A DNA stretch of 10,821 nt from SIG636 sp045604285 (GTDB lineage Bacteria > Bacillota > Clostridia > Oscillospirales > CAG-382). The stretch covers positions 1-10,821 of the forward strand of contig JAZUNS010000103.1 in NCBI GenBank assembly GCA_045604285.1, in the 5' to 3' direction. Position numbers and translations under genes: made by a program. This document shows positions 1 to 5,809 of the stretch, one piece after another; within the stretch, counting starts at the first letter, position 1, and every line of letters begins with the position of its first letter. The notes under the pieces were generated by a model. The model was not told the DNA's origin. It did not search any database and saw nothing but the letters and a program-made list of their open reading frames with translations.

Positions 1-2
1 GG

Positions 3-35
3 AAAAAAACCCCCCCAAAAAATTTTTTTTTTTTT
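3..35. other. Homopolymer block at the left edge
   Basis: Four homopolymers follow each other directly: A7 (3-9), C7 (10-16), A6 (17-22) and T13 (23-35). Such a series is unlike the rest of the window. It lies exactly at the window edge, so it could be a contig-end assembly artefact. The T-run could instead be the tail of an upstream terminator whose stem lies off the window. Confidence 0.5.
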
Positions 36-108
36 CGGGACCCCGAGAACTGCACAAAAGTACTGTGAGCCGAGGCTCGTTTTGAACGAAAAAATACGAT
101 AAATTGCA

Positions 109-138
109 GAAAAGTCGGGAAGAATTTCCCCACTTTTC
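109..138. other. Imperfect inverted repeat (hairpin)
   Basis: GAAAAGT at 109-115 pairs with ACTTTTC at 132-138. After one C/C mismatch, GGGAA at 117-121 pairs with TTCCC at 126-130, leaving a 4-nt loop. No U-run follows directly on the + strand, so this is not a classical terminator. It sits just upstream of an extended -10 candidate and could be a protein-binding site or a degenerate bidirectional terminator. Its function is unknown. Confidence 0.4.
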
Positions 139-143
139 AACTT

Positions 144-152
144 TGTTATAAT
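144..152 (+). promoter_or_regulatory. Extended -10 promoter candidate
   Basis: TGT followed by TATAAT at 147-152 matches the extended -10 consensus TGnTATAAT. The region 16-18 bp upstream has only a poor -35 match (around TTTCCC at 125-130), so activity would depend on the extended element. A start near 159 would give a transcript running straight into the terminator at 198-227, a product of only about 70 nt unless there is read-through into holB. Confidence 0.4.
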
Positions 153-197
153 TGATTTTTTATGTTTTTCGTGTTTTGTGCCTTTGTCAGCGCTCTG

Positions 198-227
198 AGG
201 TTCGCAACTTTGTTGCGAACCTTTTTT
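198..227 (+). terminator. Intrinsic terminator upstream of holB
   Basis: A perfect stem, AGGTTCGCAA (198-207) against TTGCGAACCT (213-222), closes a 5-nt loop CTTTG. The T-run occupies 222-227. There is no matching A-run on the left, so it works in the + direction. It either ends an upstream gene lying off the window or attenuates a transcript from the promoter candidate at 144-152. Its position inside the upstream open frame shows that holB must start further downstream. Confidence 0.85.
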
Positions 228-266
228 GCCCCTTGCCAAAGACGGCGTTTTTCTTGCAAAAAACTC

Positions 267-295
267 TTTTCAAACGGCGGCGTATGTGGTATAAT
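267..295 (+). promoter_or_regulatory. Promoter of the holB-ricT-MBOAT-DHHW operon
   Basis: The -10 box TATAAT lies at 290-295 and is preceded by TG at 287-288, an extended -10. At a spacing of 17 bp is TTTTCA (267-272), matching four of six positions of the -35 consensus TTGACA. Transcription would start near 302, giving a 5' leader of about 54 nt before the TTG start of holB. No further gene start sits between this promoter and holB. Confidence 0.65.
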
Positions 296-335
296 AGACC
301 ATGTATAAGGAAAAATGGGTTTGTATGCAATCGGC

Positions 336-346
336 AAGGAAAGGGG
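336..346 (+). promoter_or_regulatory. Ribosome binding site fixing the holB start
   Basis: The purine-rich run AAGGAAAGGGG ends 9 nt before the TTG codon at 356-358. It supports that rare start codon, because no in-frame ATG or GTG lies between the promoter and the region of HolB homology. Confidence 0.6.
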
Positions 347-355
347 CGACGCCTT

Positions 356-1318
356 TTGGAATTTAACAAAAAAGAAAAAGCGGCGCTGTTTGCCGAGATA
401 AACCGTGGAATAATATCCCACGCCTATATAATAGAGGGGGCAGAGGGCGTAGGCAAGCTGGATTTTGCCATGGATGCCGCCCGTGCCGTCCTTTGCACCG
501 GCAGCAACAAGCCCTGCGGAACCTGCGCTGCCTGCCGCAAGTGCTTGGAGGGTAACTACCCCGACCTGCACCGCTACGCTCCGGACGGCGCCAGCTTTAA
601 GGTGGATACGGTAAGGGAAATCCGCCGCTCTGTTAACCTTGCCCCGGGCGAGGGTGAACGGGGCGTGTATATAATGGAAAAAGCCCACGCCATGACGGCA
701 TCGGCACAAAACGCCCTGCTTAAGGTGTTTGAAGAGCCGCCACCCGGCACCGTGTTTTTCCTGCTGACCGAAAAGAGAGAGGCGCTGCTTCCCACGGTAC
801 GCTCCAGAGGACGCATTATTCGCCTTTCTGCGGCAGATGACGAAAGCGTATACGCCTATCTTAAGGAAAAATACCCCAAAACCGACGATGCAACCCTGCA
901 GGACGCCGTAAGAATGGCAGAGGGCGCCTACGGCAAGGCAGAGGCTATCATAAATAAAGAAGGCAAAACCGAGCGTGACACCGCCCTTAAGCTTTGCGCC
1001 ACGGTGTTTGCCCAAAACCGTCGCTACCAGCTATACACCGCCTTTTTGGGGCAGGCACGGAAGCGAGAGTCACTTATACAAATAATGGATAACCTTACGG
1101 TTGCGGCAAGGGACGTCCTTTGCGCCAAGCTTGGCTGCGGGGGCAGCACCCTGCTTTCGCCCGGGACTGCGGCGGAATATGCGGCGGCAAATACCGGCAC
1201 CGCCCTTTACGATATATTCGAGGCGTTTTTGGATTGCGCCCAATCACTAAGAAGAAACACCGACGGGGGAATCGCCCTTACCGAGCTTTGCAGGCGAATA
1301 ACCCAAGGGAAAGGATAA
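356..1318 (+). CDS. holB: DNA polymerase III subunit delta' (clamp loader)
   Basis: This is the delta' subunit of the clamp-loader complex, which with delta and DnaX opens the beta sliding clamp and places it on primed DNA at the replication fork. The 320-residue product begins with the family's SHAYIIEGAEGVGK segment (residues 21-34). A Zn-binding cysteine module follows, C47 then C54-x2-C57-x2-C60. The P-loop lysine K34 is followed by Leu rather than Ser/Thr, as is usual in delta', which does not hydrolyse ATP. The arginine-finger motif reads S150-R151-G152, where SRC is normal. The core from residue 103 (GVYIMEKAHAMT) through the FEEPP motif at 125-129 is typical. The TTG start follows a good ribosome binding site. 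An upstream ATG in frame at 284 lies before the -10 box and cannot be on the transcript. The gene is first in a four-gene operon and ricT follows after 3 nt, as in many Firmicutes. Confidence 0.92.
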   Translation: MEFNKKEKAALFAEINRGIISHAYIIEGAEGVGKLDFAMDAARAVLCTGSNKPCGTCAACRKCLEGNYPDLHRYAPDGASFKVDTVREIRRSVNLAPGEGERGVYIMEKAHAMTASAQNALLKVFEEPPPGTVFFLLTEKREALLPTVRSRGRIIRLSAADDESVYAYLKEKYPKTDDATLQDAVRMAEGAYGKAEAIINKEGKTERDTALKLCATVFAQNRRYQLYTAFLGQARKRESLIQIMDNLTVAARDVLCAKLGCGGSTLLSPGTAAEYAAANTGTALYDIFEAFLDCAQSLRRNTDGGIALTELCRRITQGKG

Positions 1319-1321
1319 ATT

Positions 1322-2695
1322 ATGGCAGAAAACGAAAACAGCGTTAAAAAAGAACACAATACATCCGGCGGTGAGCACCGTCAGGGCCACCACAGAGGCG
1401 GCAAGGGCCACAAGGGCAGACACGGCTTCCGCCCCAAGAACGGCGCCGAGAATAAAGAGGGCGCACCTGCCAAGGTGCAGGAAGGCAAGCCCCATACTCC
1501 CCCTACGGAAAAGAAACCCGAGGGCGAAAAGAAAAAGCATCCCGCCCACGATGGCGAAAAAAGAGGGCATCAGCCCCACCGCAGAGAAGAGCAAAAGGGC
1601 AAAAAGGCGCCCGCCCGTCACGGTGAAGAGTCCCGCCGCAGTGAAGAGCCCAAGCGTGAGCAGCGCGGCAGACACGGCGAGCCTAAAAAGGGTGCCGTGG
1701 GTCGCATAGCCCCCGTGCAGGAGTATCAATCTGCAGAGCAAAAGGCATTTGCCGAGGCGAAGGACATTCTGCTGGAGGCAGAAAAAGAGCGCAGCGAAGG
1801 CGTTGCCCTGCAAGAGGATGACAGCCCCAAAGTAGAGGTTGTGGGCGTGCGCTTTAAGCAGACGGGCAAGATATACTATTTTGCACCGTCGGGCATCAGC
1901 TTTGATGCGGGCGACGGCGTTATTGTCGAAACCTCCAGAGGGCAGGAATACGGCTTTGTTGCCATGGCTAACCGCATGGTAAGCGAGAAGGAGATCGTAC
2001 AGCCCCTTAAGGACGTACTACGCAAGGCTACGGCAGAGGACGGCGTTAAGCACAAAAAGAATAAAGAGATGGAAAAACGTGCCGCCGCCGTTTGGGAAGA
2101 CCTTGTGGCAAAGCACAAGCTGGTTATGAGCCTTACCGAGGTTGAATATACCTTTGATAACTCCAAGCTTATATTCTATTTCACCGCCGACGGCAGGGTG
2201 GACTTCCGTGAGCTGGTCAAGGACCTGGCAGGGGTTTTCCGCACCCGTATAGAGCTTAGACAGATCGGCGTAAGAGACGAGGCAAAGCTTCTTGGCGGTA
2301 TCGGCGTTTGCGGTATGCCTTTTTGCTGCAACCGTTTCCTGCCGGACTTTGTGCAGGTTTCCATTAAGATGGCTAAGGAGCAGAATTTGTCCCTCTCCTC
2401 CTCTAAAATCTCGGGCAACTGCGGCAGTCTTATGTGCTGTTTGCGTTACGAGCAGGACGTTTACGAGCGAGAGTACACCACCTTCCCCAGACCCGATATG
2501 ATGGTTATAACCGCCCAGGGCAAGGGCGTTGTTGCCGAAAGCAACTTTATCAACGGAAAAATCAAGGTGCGCATGGATGGCGACGGAACCGCCGTTTACA
2601 AGGTGTTTACCCGTGACGAGGTAAAGGTTATCGGCAAGGCAAAAGCCCACAATGACGAGCCCGTGGATAAAGAGCTTAAGGCGCTGGAGGATTAA
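1322..2695 (+). CDS. ricT: PSP1-domain protein RicT (YaaT family)
   Basis: In Bacillus subtilis, RicT (YaaT) forms the RicAFT complex, which carries iron-sulfur clusters and works with RNase Y in mRNA maturation, affecting sporulation, competence and biofilm formation. This product has 457 residues against about 275 in B. subtilis. The PSP1 core lies at about residues 170-380. It contains the signature GGIGVCG with C330, C335 and C336, the block VSIKMAKEQNLSLS at 346-359, then KISGNCG with C367 and the MCCLRYE block with C372 and C373. The first 125 or so residues are low-complexity, rich in Lys, Arg, Glu, Gly, Pro and His (13 His in the first 118), with almost no hydrophobic residues. They are probably disordered and may bind RNA, which is inference. 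Residues 132-166 are acidic and probably helical. The start codon lies 3 nt after holB and has a purine-rich site AAGGGAAAGG at 1305-1314. Function is assigned by family; the role of the extension is unknown. Confidence 0.93.
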   Translation: MAENENSVKKEHNTSGGEHRQGHHRGGKGHKGRHGFRPKNGAENKEGAPAKVQEGKPHTPPTEKKPEGEKKKHPAHDGEKRGHQPHRREEQKGKKAPARHGEESRRSEEPKREQRGRHGEPKKGAVGRIAPVQEYQSAEQKAFAEAKDILLEAEKERSEGVALQEDDSPKVEVVGVRFKQTGKIYYFAPSGISFDAGDGVIVETSRGQEYGFVAMANRMVSEKEIVQPLKDVLRKATAEDGVKHKKNKEMEKRAAAVWEDLVAKHKLVMSLTEVEYTFDNSKLIFYFTADGRVDFRELVKDLAGVFRTRIELRQIGVRDEAKLLGGIGVCGMPFCCNRFLPDFVQVSIKMAKEQNLSLSSSKISGNCGSLMCCLRYEQDVYEREYTTFPRPDMMVITAQGKGVVAESNFINGKIKVRMDGDGTAVYKVFTRDEVKVIGKAKAHNDEPVDKELKALED

Positions 2696-2698
2696 GGC

Positions 2699-4141
2699 AT
2701 GGTATTTTCTTCCCTTATCTTTCTGTTTGGGTTCCTTACGGTAACAATGGGGCTGTACTACGCAGTCCCCCGCAAGCTTAAAAACCTTGTGCTGTTTGTA
2801 ATGAGCCTTATATTCTACGGCTGGGCAGAGCCCTTCTTTATAGTAATAATGCTGGTTTCCATCTGCACCGCTTTCTTTTTGGGGTTCCCCATTGCAAAGC
2901 ACAGAGAAACCAACACAAAAAAGGCAAAGGGCTTTTTGGCGCTTTCCTTAGCCCTTAACCTTGTTTGGCTGCTGTTCTTTAAATATTGCAACTTCTTTAT
3001 AGAAAACCTAAGTGCATTGCCCTTTTTGTCGGGCTTGCAGACCATTAAGGAATATTCCTTACCCTTCGTGTCGGATATCCCCTTCAGCTTTATGCTGCCC
3101 CTTGGCATATCCTTCTACACCTTCCAGATAATGTCCTACTCCATCGACCTGTACCGTGGCCAGACCAACGTGCAAAAAAGCTTTATCTCCTTCGGCGCTT
3201 ACGTTACCCTGTTCCCCCAGCTTGTGGCAGGCCCCATAGTGCGCTACAGAGACGTGGACGATATGCTTATAGAGCGCCATGAGAACGTGGAGGACTTTGC
3301 CGCAGGCGCGCGCCGTTTTTGTGCGGGTATGTGCAAAAAGGTGCTGCTTGCCGACGTGGCAGACGGGCTTGTTAATTACTTTAACGCAAGCCTTGATACC
3401 GAAAGCACCGTTCTTGGCGGTTGGATGGTGGTAATCTGCTACACCTTCCGCATTTATTTTGACTTTTCCGCTTATTCCGATATGGCTATCGGCTTGGGCA
3501 AAATGTTTGGCTTTACCTTCCTTGAAAACTTCGACTACCCCTATATTTCCAAAAGCATTACGGATTTTTGGCGCAGGTGGCATATTTCCTTGTCCTCCTG
3601 GTTCAGAGAGTACGTCTACATACCCCTTGGGGGCAACCGCAAGGGCAAGCTGCGTCAATACCTTAATCTGGCGGTGGTTTGGCTGCTTACGGGCTTTTGG
3701 CACGGCGCATCCTGGAACTTTATTGTATGGGGCGTTTACTTCCTTATTATATTAGTAATAGAAAAAGCCTTTCTGCTTAAGGCGCTGGAAAAGGCACCCG
3801 CCGTTGTGGCGCATATATATTCCCTGTTCTTTATTATGATAGGCTGGCTTATCTTTTACTATACCGATACCGCCGCAGGCTGGAACTGCCTTAGGGCTAT
3901 GTTCGGCAGCGGCAGCTTGTATACGCCTACGGTGGCGTTTACCGCCCTTAGGGCTATCCCCACCCTTATCGTCTTCTGCGTGGCGGCTACGCCTTACCCC
4001 AAAAAGCTTTGGGATAAATACCTGCGCAGTACCGAAGCAGGCAGGGTAGTTGCGGCAATCGTCCCCGTGCTTGGGCTTTTCGTGTGTGTAAGCTATATGG
4101 TAGCTTCCTCCTACAGCCCCTTCCTGTATTGGAATTTCTAA
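2699..4141 (+). CDS. MBOAT family O-acyltransferase (AlgI-like)
   Basis: This is a 480-residue polytopic membrane protein of the membrane-bound O-acyltransferase family, close in layout to AlgI, PatA and DltB. These proteins move an acyl group, usually acetyl, across the membrane for transfer to an extracellular polymer. The N-terminus (MVFSSLIFLFGFL) and the YYAVPRKLKN and IFYGWAEP blocks are typical of AlgI-like members. Residues 170-185 hold the conserved LFPQLVAGPIVRY segment. H295 in DFWRRWH and H335 in GFWHGASWN match the two conserved histidines, the latter being the presumed catalytic one. The protein ends in PFLYWNF, close to the usual family terminus. Roughly ten or more hydrophobic segments can be seen. 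GGAGG at 2686-2690, inside the end of ricT, is 8 nt before the ATG, and the gap to ricT is 3 nt, so translation is probably coupled. The partner is the next gene. The polymer it modifies cannot be told from the sequence: wall polysaccharide, exopolysaccharide and teichoic acid are all possible. Confidence 0.93.
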   Translation: MVFSSLIFLFGFLTVTMGLYYAVPRKLKNLVLFVMSLIFYGWAEPFFIVIMLVSICTAFFLGFPIAKHRETNTKKAKGFLALSLALNLVWLLFFKYCNFFIENLSALPFLSGLQTIKEYSLPFVSDIPFSFMLPLGISFYTFQIMSYSIDLYRGQTNVQKSFISFGAYVTLFPQLVAGPIVRYRDVDDMLIERHENVEDFAAGARRFCAGMCKKVLLADVADGLVNYFNASLDTESTVLGGWMVVICYTFRIYFDFSAYSDMAIGLGKMFGFTFLENFDYPYISKSITDFWRRWHISLSSWFREYVYIPLGGNRKGKLRQYLNLAVVWLLTGFWHGASWNFIVWGVYFLIILVIEKAFLLKALEKAPAVVAHIYSLFFIMIGWLIFYYTDTAAGWNCLRAMFGSGSLYTPTVAFTALRAIPTLIVFCVAATPYPKKLWDKYLRSTEAGRVVAAIVPVLGLFVCVSYMVASSYSPFLYWNF

Positions 4142-4154
4142 GGAGGTTGGTGCT

Positions 4155-5363
4155 ATGAAAAAGAAAATTTCCGATATTATATCCATCGCCTTGTTCCTTG
4201 CCCTTATCGTGGGCTTCAGCGTCACCTTTTTTGTGCTGCCCGATAAGGCAAGCTCTGAGGTGGAGGGCAGAGAGCTTCAGCAAGCCCCAAGCTTTTCCAC
4301 CGGCTATACCGATACCGAAAAGAATGTTGACTACGTGGGTACGGATTATCTGTTCCACGGTAAGCTTGCCGATCAGTTTGACGAGTATTACTGTGACCAG
4401 TTCCCCATGCGCAATATGTTTTTGGGGCTTAGCGCACTTACCGAGGTTTCCTTTGGCAGAAACGTTAAAAACGGTGTCCTTTATAAAAACGGCGACCTTG
4501 CCGTTACCCGCTTTGACGCCGTGGGCGTTGGCGCCTCCACCGAGTATTACAGCCAAACCCACGTTATGGAAGGTCTTGAAAACCTTAACGAGCTTTGCGG
4601 CACCCTTCAGGCACCCGTAAGCGTGCTGCTTCCTCCCAGAAGCATCGACGTTAAGGCAGAGTCCATGGGCTACCCCACCGAGCTTTCCGATCAGCTTAAC
4701 AAGCTTATTGCCGATAATCTGGACGGTAAATACTACGTGGACCTTCTTGGCACCATGCGCTCTCTTTACAACTCAGGCAAACAGCCCTATTTTAAAACCG
4801 ACCACCACTGGACGGTTGTGGGCGCCTACCACGCCTATGCGGCGCTTATGGAAAGCTGGGGCGTTACCCCCTATGCCATGGAGGACTTCAACTTTGAGGC
4901 GGTGACCGACAGCTTCAGGGGCACCTCTCTTAGAAACGGCAACTACTTCTTTATGGATGGCGAGGAGCTTTGCCTTGCCCGCTATGAAGGGGACGAGGAT
5001 TTTACCGTTACCGAGCTTAACCTTGCCTTTGCCCCCGGCAAAGAGCTGGATGGCCTTTACGGCTTTGACGCTTTGGAAACCGAGGATGCCTACAGCACCT
5101 TCCTCCACGGCAAGCCCACCCACCTAAGCATTACCCTTGAGGGTGCGGAGAGGGAGACCCTGCTTGTGCTTAAGGATTCCTTCGGCCACAGCCTGGTTCC
5201 GTTTTTGGCAAGACACTACGATATAGTGATAGTGGATATAGATACAAGCCGTTTTGGTACCTCGGTTAGCTATCTGGCAAACAAGTTCAACCCGGATAGG
5301 GTGCTTATCGTATACAATCTTGAAAACGTTATCGAGACCGATAAGCTCAGCCGCTTTGCGTAA
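4155..5363 (+). CDS. DHHW-family (AlgX/DltD-like) extracytoplasmic O-acetylation partner
   Basis: This 402-residue protein has a short basic N-terminus (KKK) and one hydrophobic segment at about residues 8-28, consistent with a signal anchor that places the rest outside the membrane. It belongs to the DHHW group of SGNH-hydrolase-like proteins. D216-H217-H218-W219 gives the family its name, and LKDSFG at 339-344 supplies the putative nucleophile S342. The blocks FPMRNMF (83-89) and KNGVLYKNGDL (105-115) are also family-typical. Such proteins take the acyl group passed by an MBOAT partner and place it on a polysaccharide or other surface polymer, as AlgX/AlgJ and PatB do. A perfect AAGGAGG at 4140-4146 overlaps the stop of the MBOAT gene and lies 8 nt before the ATG. 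The gap is 13 nt. The gene is the last of the operon and a terminator follows 40 nt later. The catalytic assignment is by family; the substrate is unknown. Confidence 0.88.
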   Translation: MKKKISDIISIALFLALIVGFSVTFFVLPDKASSEVEGRELQQAPSFSTGYTDTEKNVDYVGTDYLFHGKLADQFDEYYCDQFPMRNMFLGLSALTEVSFGRNVKNGVLYKNGDLAVTRFDAVGVGASTEYYSQTHVMEGLENLNELCGTLQAPVSVLLPPRSIDVKAESMGYPTELSDQLNKLIADNLDGKYYVDLLGTMRSLYNSGKQPYFKTDHHWTVVGAYHAYAALMESWGVTPYAMEDFNFEAVTDSFRGTSLRNGNYFFMDGEELCLARYEGDEDFTVTELNLAFAPGKELDGLYGFDALETEDAYSTFLHGKPTHLSITLEGAERETLLVLKDSFGHSLVPFLARHYDIVIVDIDTSRFGTSVSYLANKFNPDRVLIVYNLENVIETDKLSRFA

Positions 5364-5403
5364 AGCTTGTATTTTTATACAAAATTAATACACAAAATGC
5401 ATA

Positions 5404-5439
5404 AAAAGCTCTGCCCCGCAGTTAAGGGGCAGGGCTTTT
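5404..5439 (+). terminator. Terminator of the holB operon
   Basis: AAAAGCTCTGCCCC (5404-5417) pairs with GGGGCAGGGCTTTT (5426-5439) over 14 positions with one G-U pair and an 8-nt loop. The U-tract is short and broken by a G at 5440. Flanking A and T runs make the structure nearly symmetrical, so it could act in both directions. It lies 40 nt after the stop of the DHHW gene and separates this operon from rpoB. Confidence 0.8.
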
Positions 5440-5610
5440 GTCTTATATGCAACACTTTTTATATAATAATTTGTAAATATTTTGTTAACAAGACGGAGTT
5501 TTTTGTGCAAAAAATGCCCCTAAAGCCCATTTATAGTGGTTTCCATAATGCGGAAATACAAATTATTGTAAATTGGCAAAAACAAAAAAGCGGCGGCAAA
5601 TTGTAAATTT
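5440..5610. other. AT-rich intergenic spacer before the rpoB promoter
   Basis: No convincing gene is seen. A 79-codon frame at 5367-5606 runs through the terminator stem, has no ribosome binding site and has AT-driven composition, so it is not called. The spacer contains a 10-bp palindrome TTGTTAACAA (5482-5491), three copies of TTGTAAAT (5471, 5566 and 5601) and a weak TTTCC/GGAAA hairpin at 5540-5556. None can be tied to a known regulator. Confidence 0.6.
5565..5609 (+). repeat. Two exact ATTGTAAATT direct repeats
   Basis: ATTGTAAATT occurs at 5565-5574 and again at 5600-5609, 35 bp apart, with a related TTTGTAAATA at 5470-5479. The right copy ends 26 bp before the rpoB -35 box. They could be binding sites for an activator or part of a curved AT-rich promoter upstream region. 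In such AT-rich DNA chance remains a real possibility. Confidence 0.3.
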
Positions 5611-5664
5611 TTAGAAAGTTTTTTTCGTAAAAGTATTGACAAGTCTTGACTTTTCATATATAAT
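5611..5664 (+). promoter_or_regulatory. Consensus promoter of rpoBC with AT-rich upstream element
   Basis: TTGACA (5636-5641) and TATAAT (5659-5664) are separated by exactly 17 bp, so both hexamers and the spacing match the consensus of the primary sigma factor. The 25 bp upstream are dominated by A and T runs, including T7 at 5619-5625, which resembles an UP element bound by the RNA polymerase alpha C-terminal domain. Transcription should begin near 5671. Such strength fits a gene needed at high level. Confidence 0.9.
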
Positions 5665-5670
5665 AATAAA

Positions 5671-5809
5671 CTGCGCTAAGAGCGCACTTTTGCGCAGAAA
5701 AGCCGCAAAAAACCGATAAAAAATGGGCAAAAAACCCGCTTTTTTAAGGTTTTTGGCCGTGTTGACGGCAAAAAATAATGTATGAAATACGGAGAGAGAG
5801 TGGTTAAAA
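5671..5809 (+). promoter_or_regulatory. Structured 5' leader of rpoB
   Basis: The leader is about 139 nt. At its start are three GCGC-containing arms: CTGCGC (5671-5676), GCGCA (5682-5686) and TGCGCAG (5691-5697). Any two can pair, so only one hairpin can form at a time. Further on, an A/T-rich stem joins 5708-5714 (AAAAACC) to 5748-5754 (GGTTTTT). It encloses A6 (5718-5723) with T6 (5740-5745) and GGG (5725-5727) with CCC (5735-5737), and this inner part resembles a weak intrinsic terminator. A competing hairpin pairs GCCG (5756-5759) with CGGC (5766-5769), extended by TTTT and AAAA. The layout suggests attenuation or RNA stabilisation but matches no riboswitch or L10-type leader that I recognise. 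Confidence 0.45.

Larger units (their letters stand above)
1..355. other. Non-coding region upstream of holB
   Basis: No convincing gene is seen before the holB start. A frame in phase with holB stays open upstream from about position 152, but it crosses an intrinsic terminator and a -10 box, and its translation resembles nothing before the HolB N-terminus. The stretch holds a homopolymer block, several small hairpins (for example TCGTT-TTG-AACGA at 77-89), two extended -10 promoter candidates and one strong terminator, which are listed separately. No tRNA, rRNA or signal-recognition-particle RNA could be recognised. Confidence 0.7.

Noticed and set aside
1..143. Possible RNA gene end (small hairpins at 35-46, 67-78 and 77-89)
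   Set aside because: Stems of four to five base pairs with no tRNA, rRNA or SRP RNA signature are too weak to call.
152..355. N-terminal extension of the holB frame, including an ATG at 284
   Set aside because: It crosses a perfect intrinsic terminator (198-227) and the -10 box at 290-295, and its translation has no resemblance to HolB. TTG at 356 with its ribosome binding site fits better.
315..401. 28-codon frame starting ATG at 315, overlapping the holB start in another frame
   Set aside because: The ribosome binding site is weak (AAGG only about 4 nt away), the composition is set by the A-rich holB N-terminus, and no recognisable peptide results. It could be a leader peptide, but nothing supports that.
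5482..5491. TTGTTAACAA palindrome as an operator
   Set aside because: A 10-bp palindrome in AT-rich DNA is easily due to chance. It is far (about 145 bp) from the -35 and matches no regulator site that I can name with confidence.
5367..5606. 79-codon frame after the DHHW gene
   Set aside because: It begins 4 nt after the stop without a ribosome binding site, runs through the terminator stem, and has AT-driven composition with no recognisable domain.
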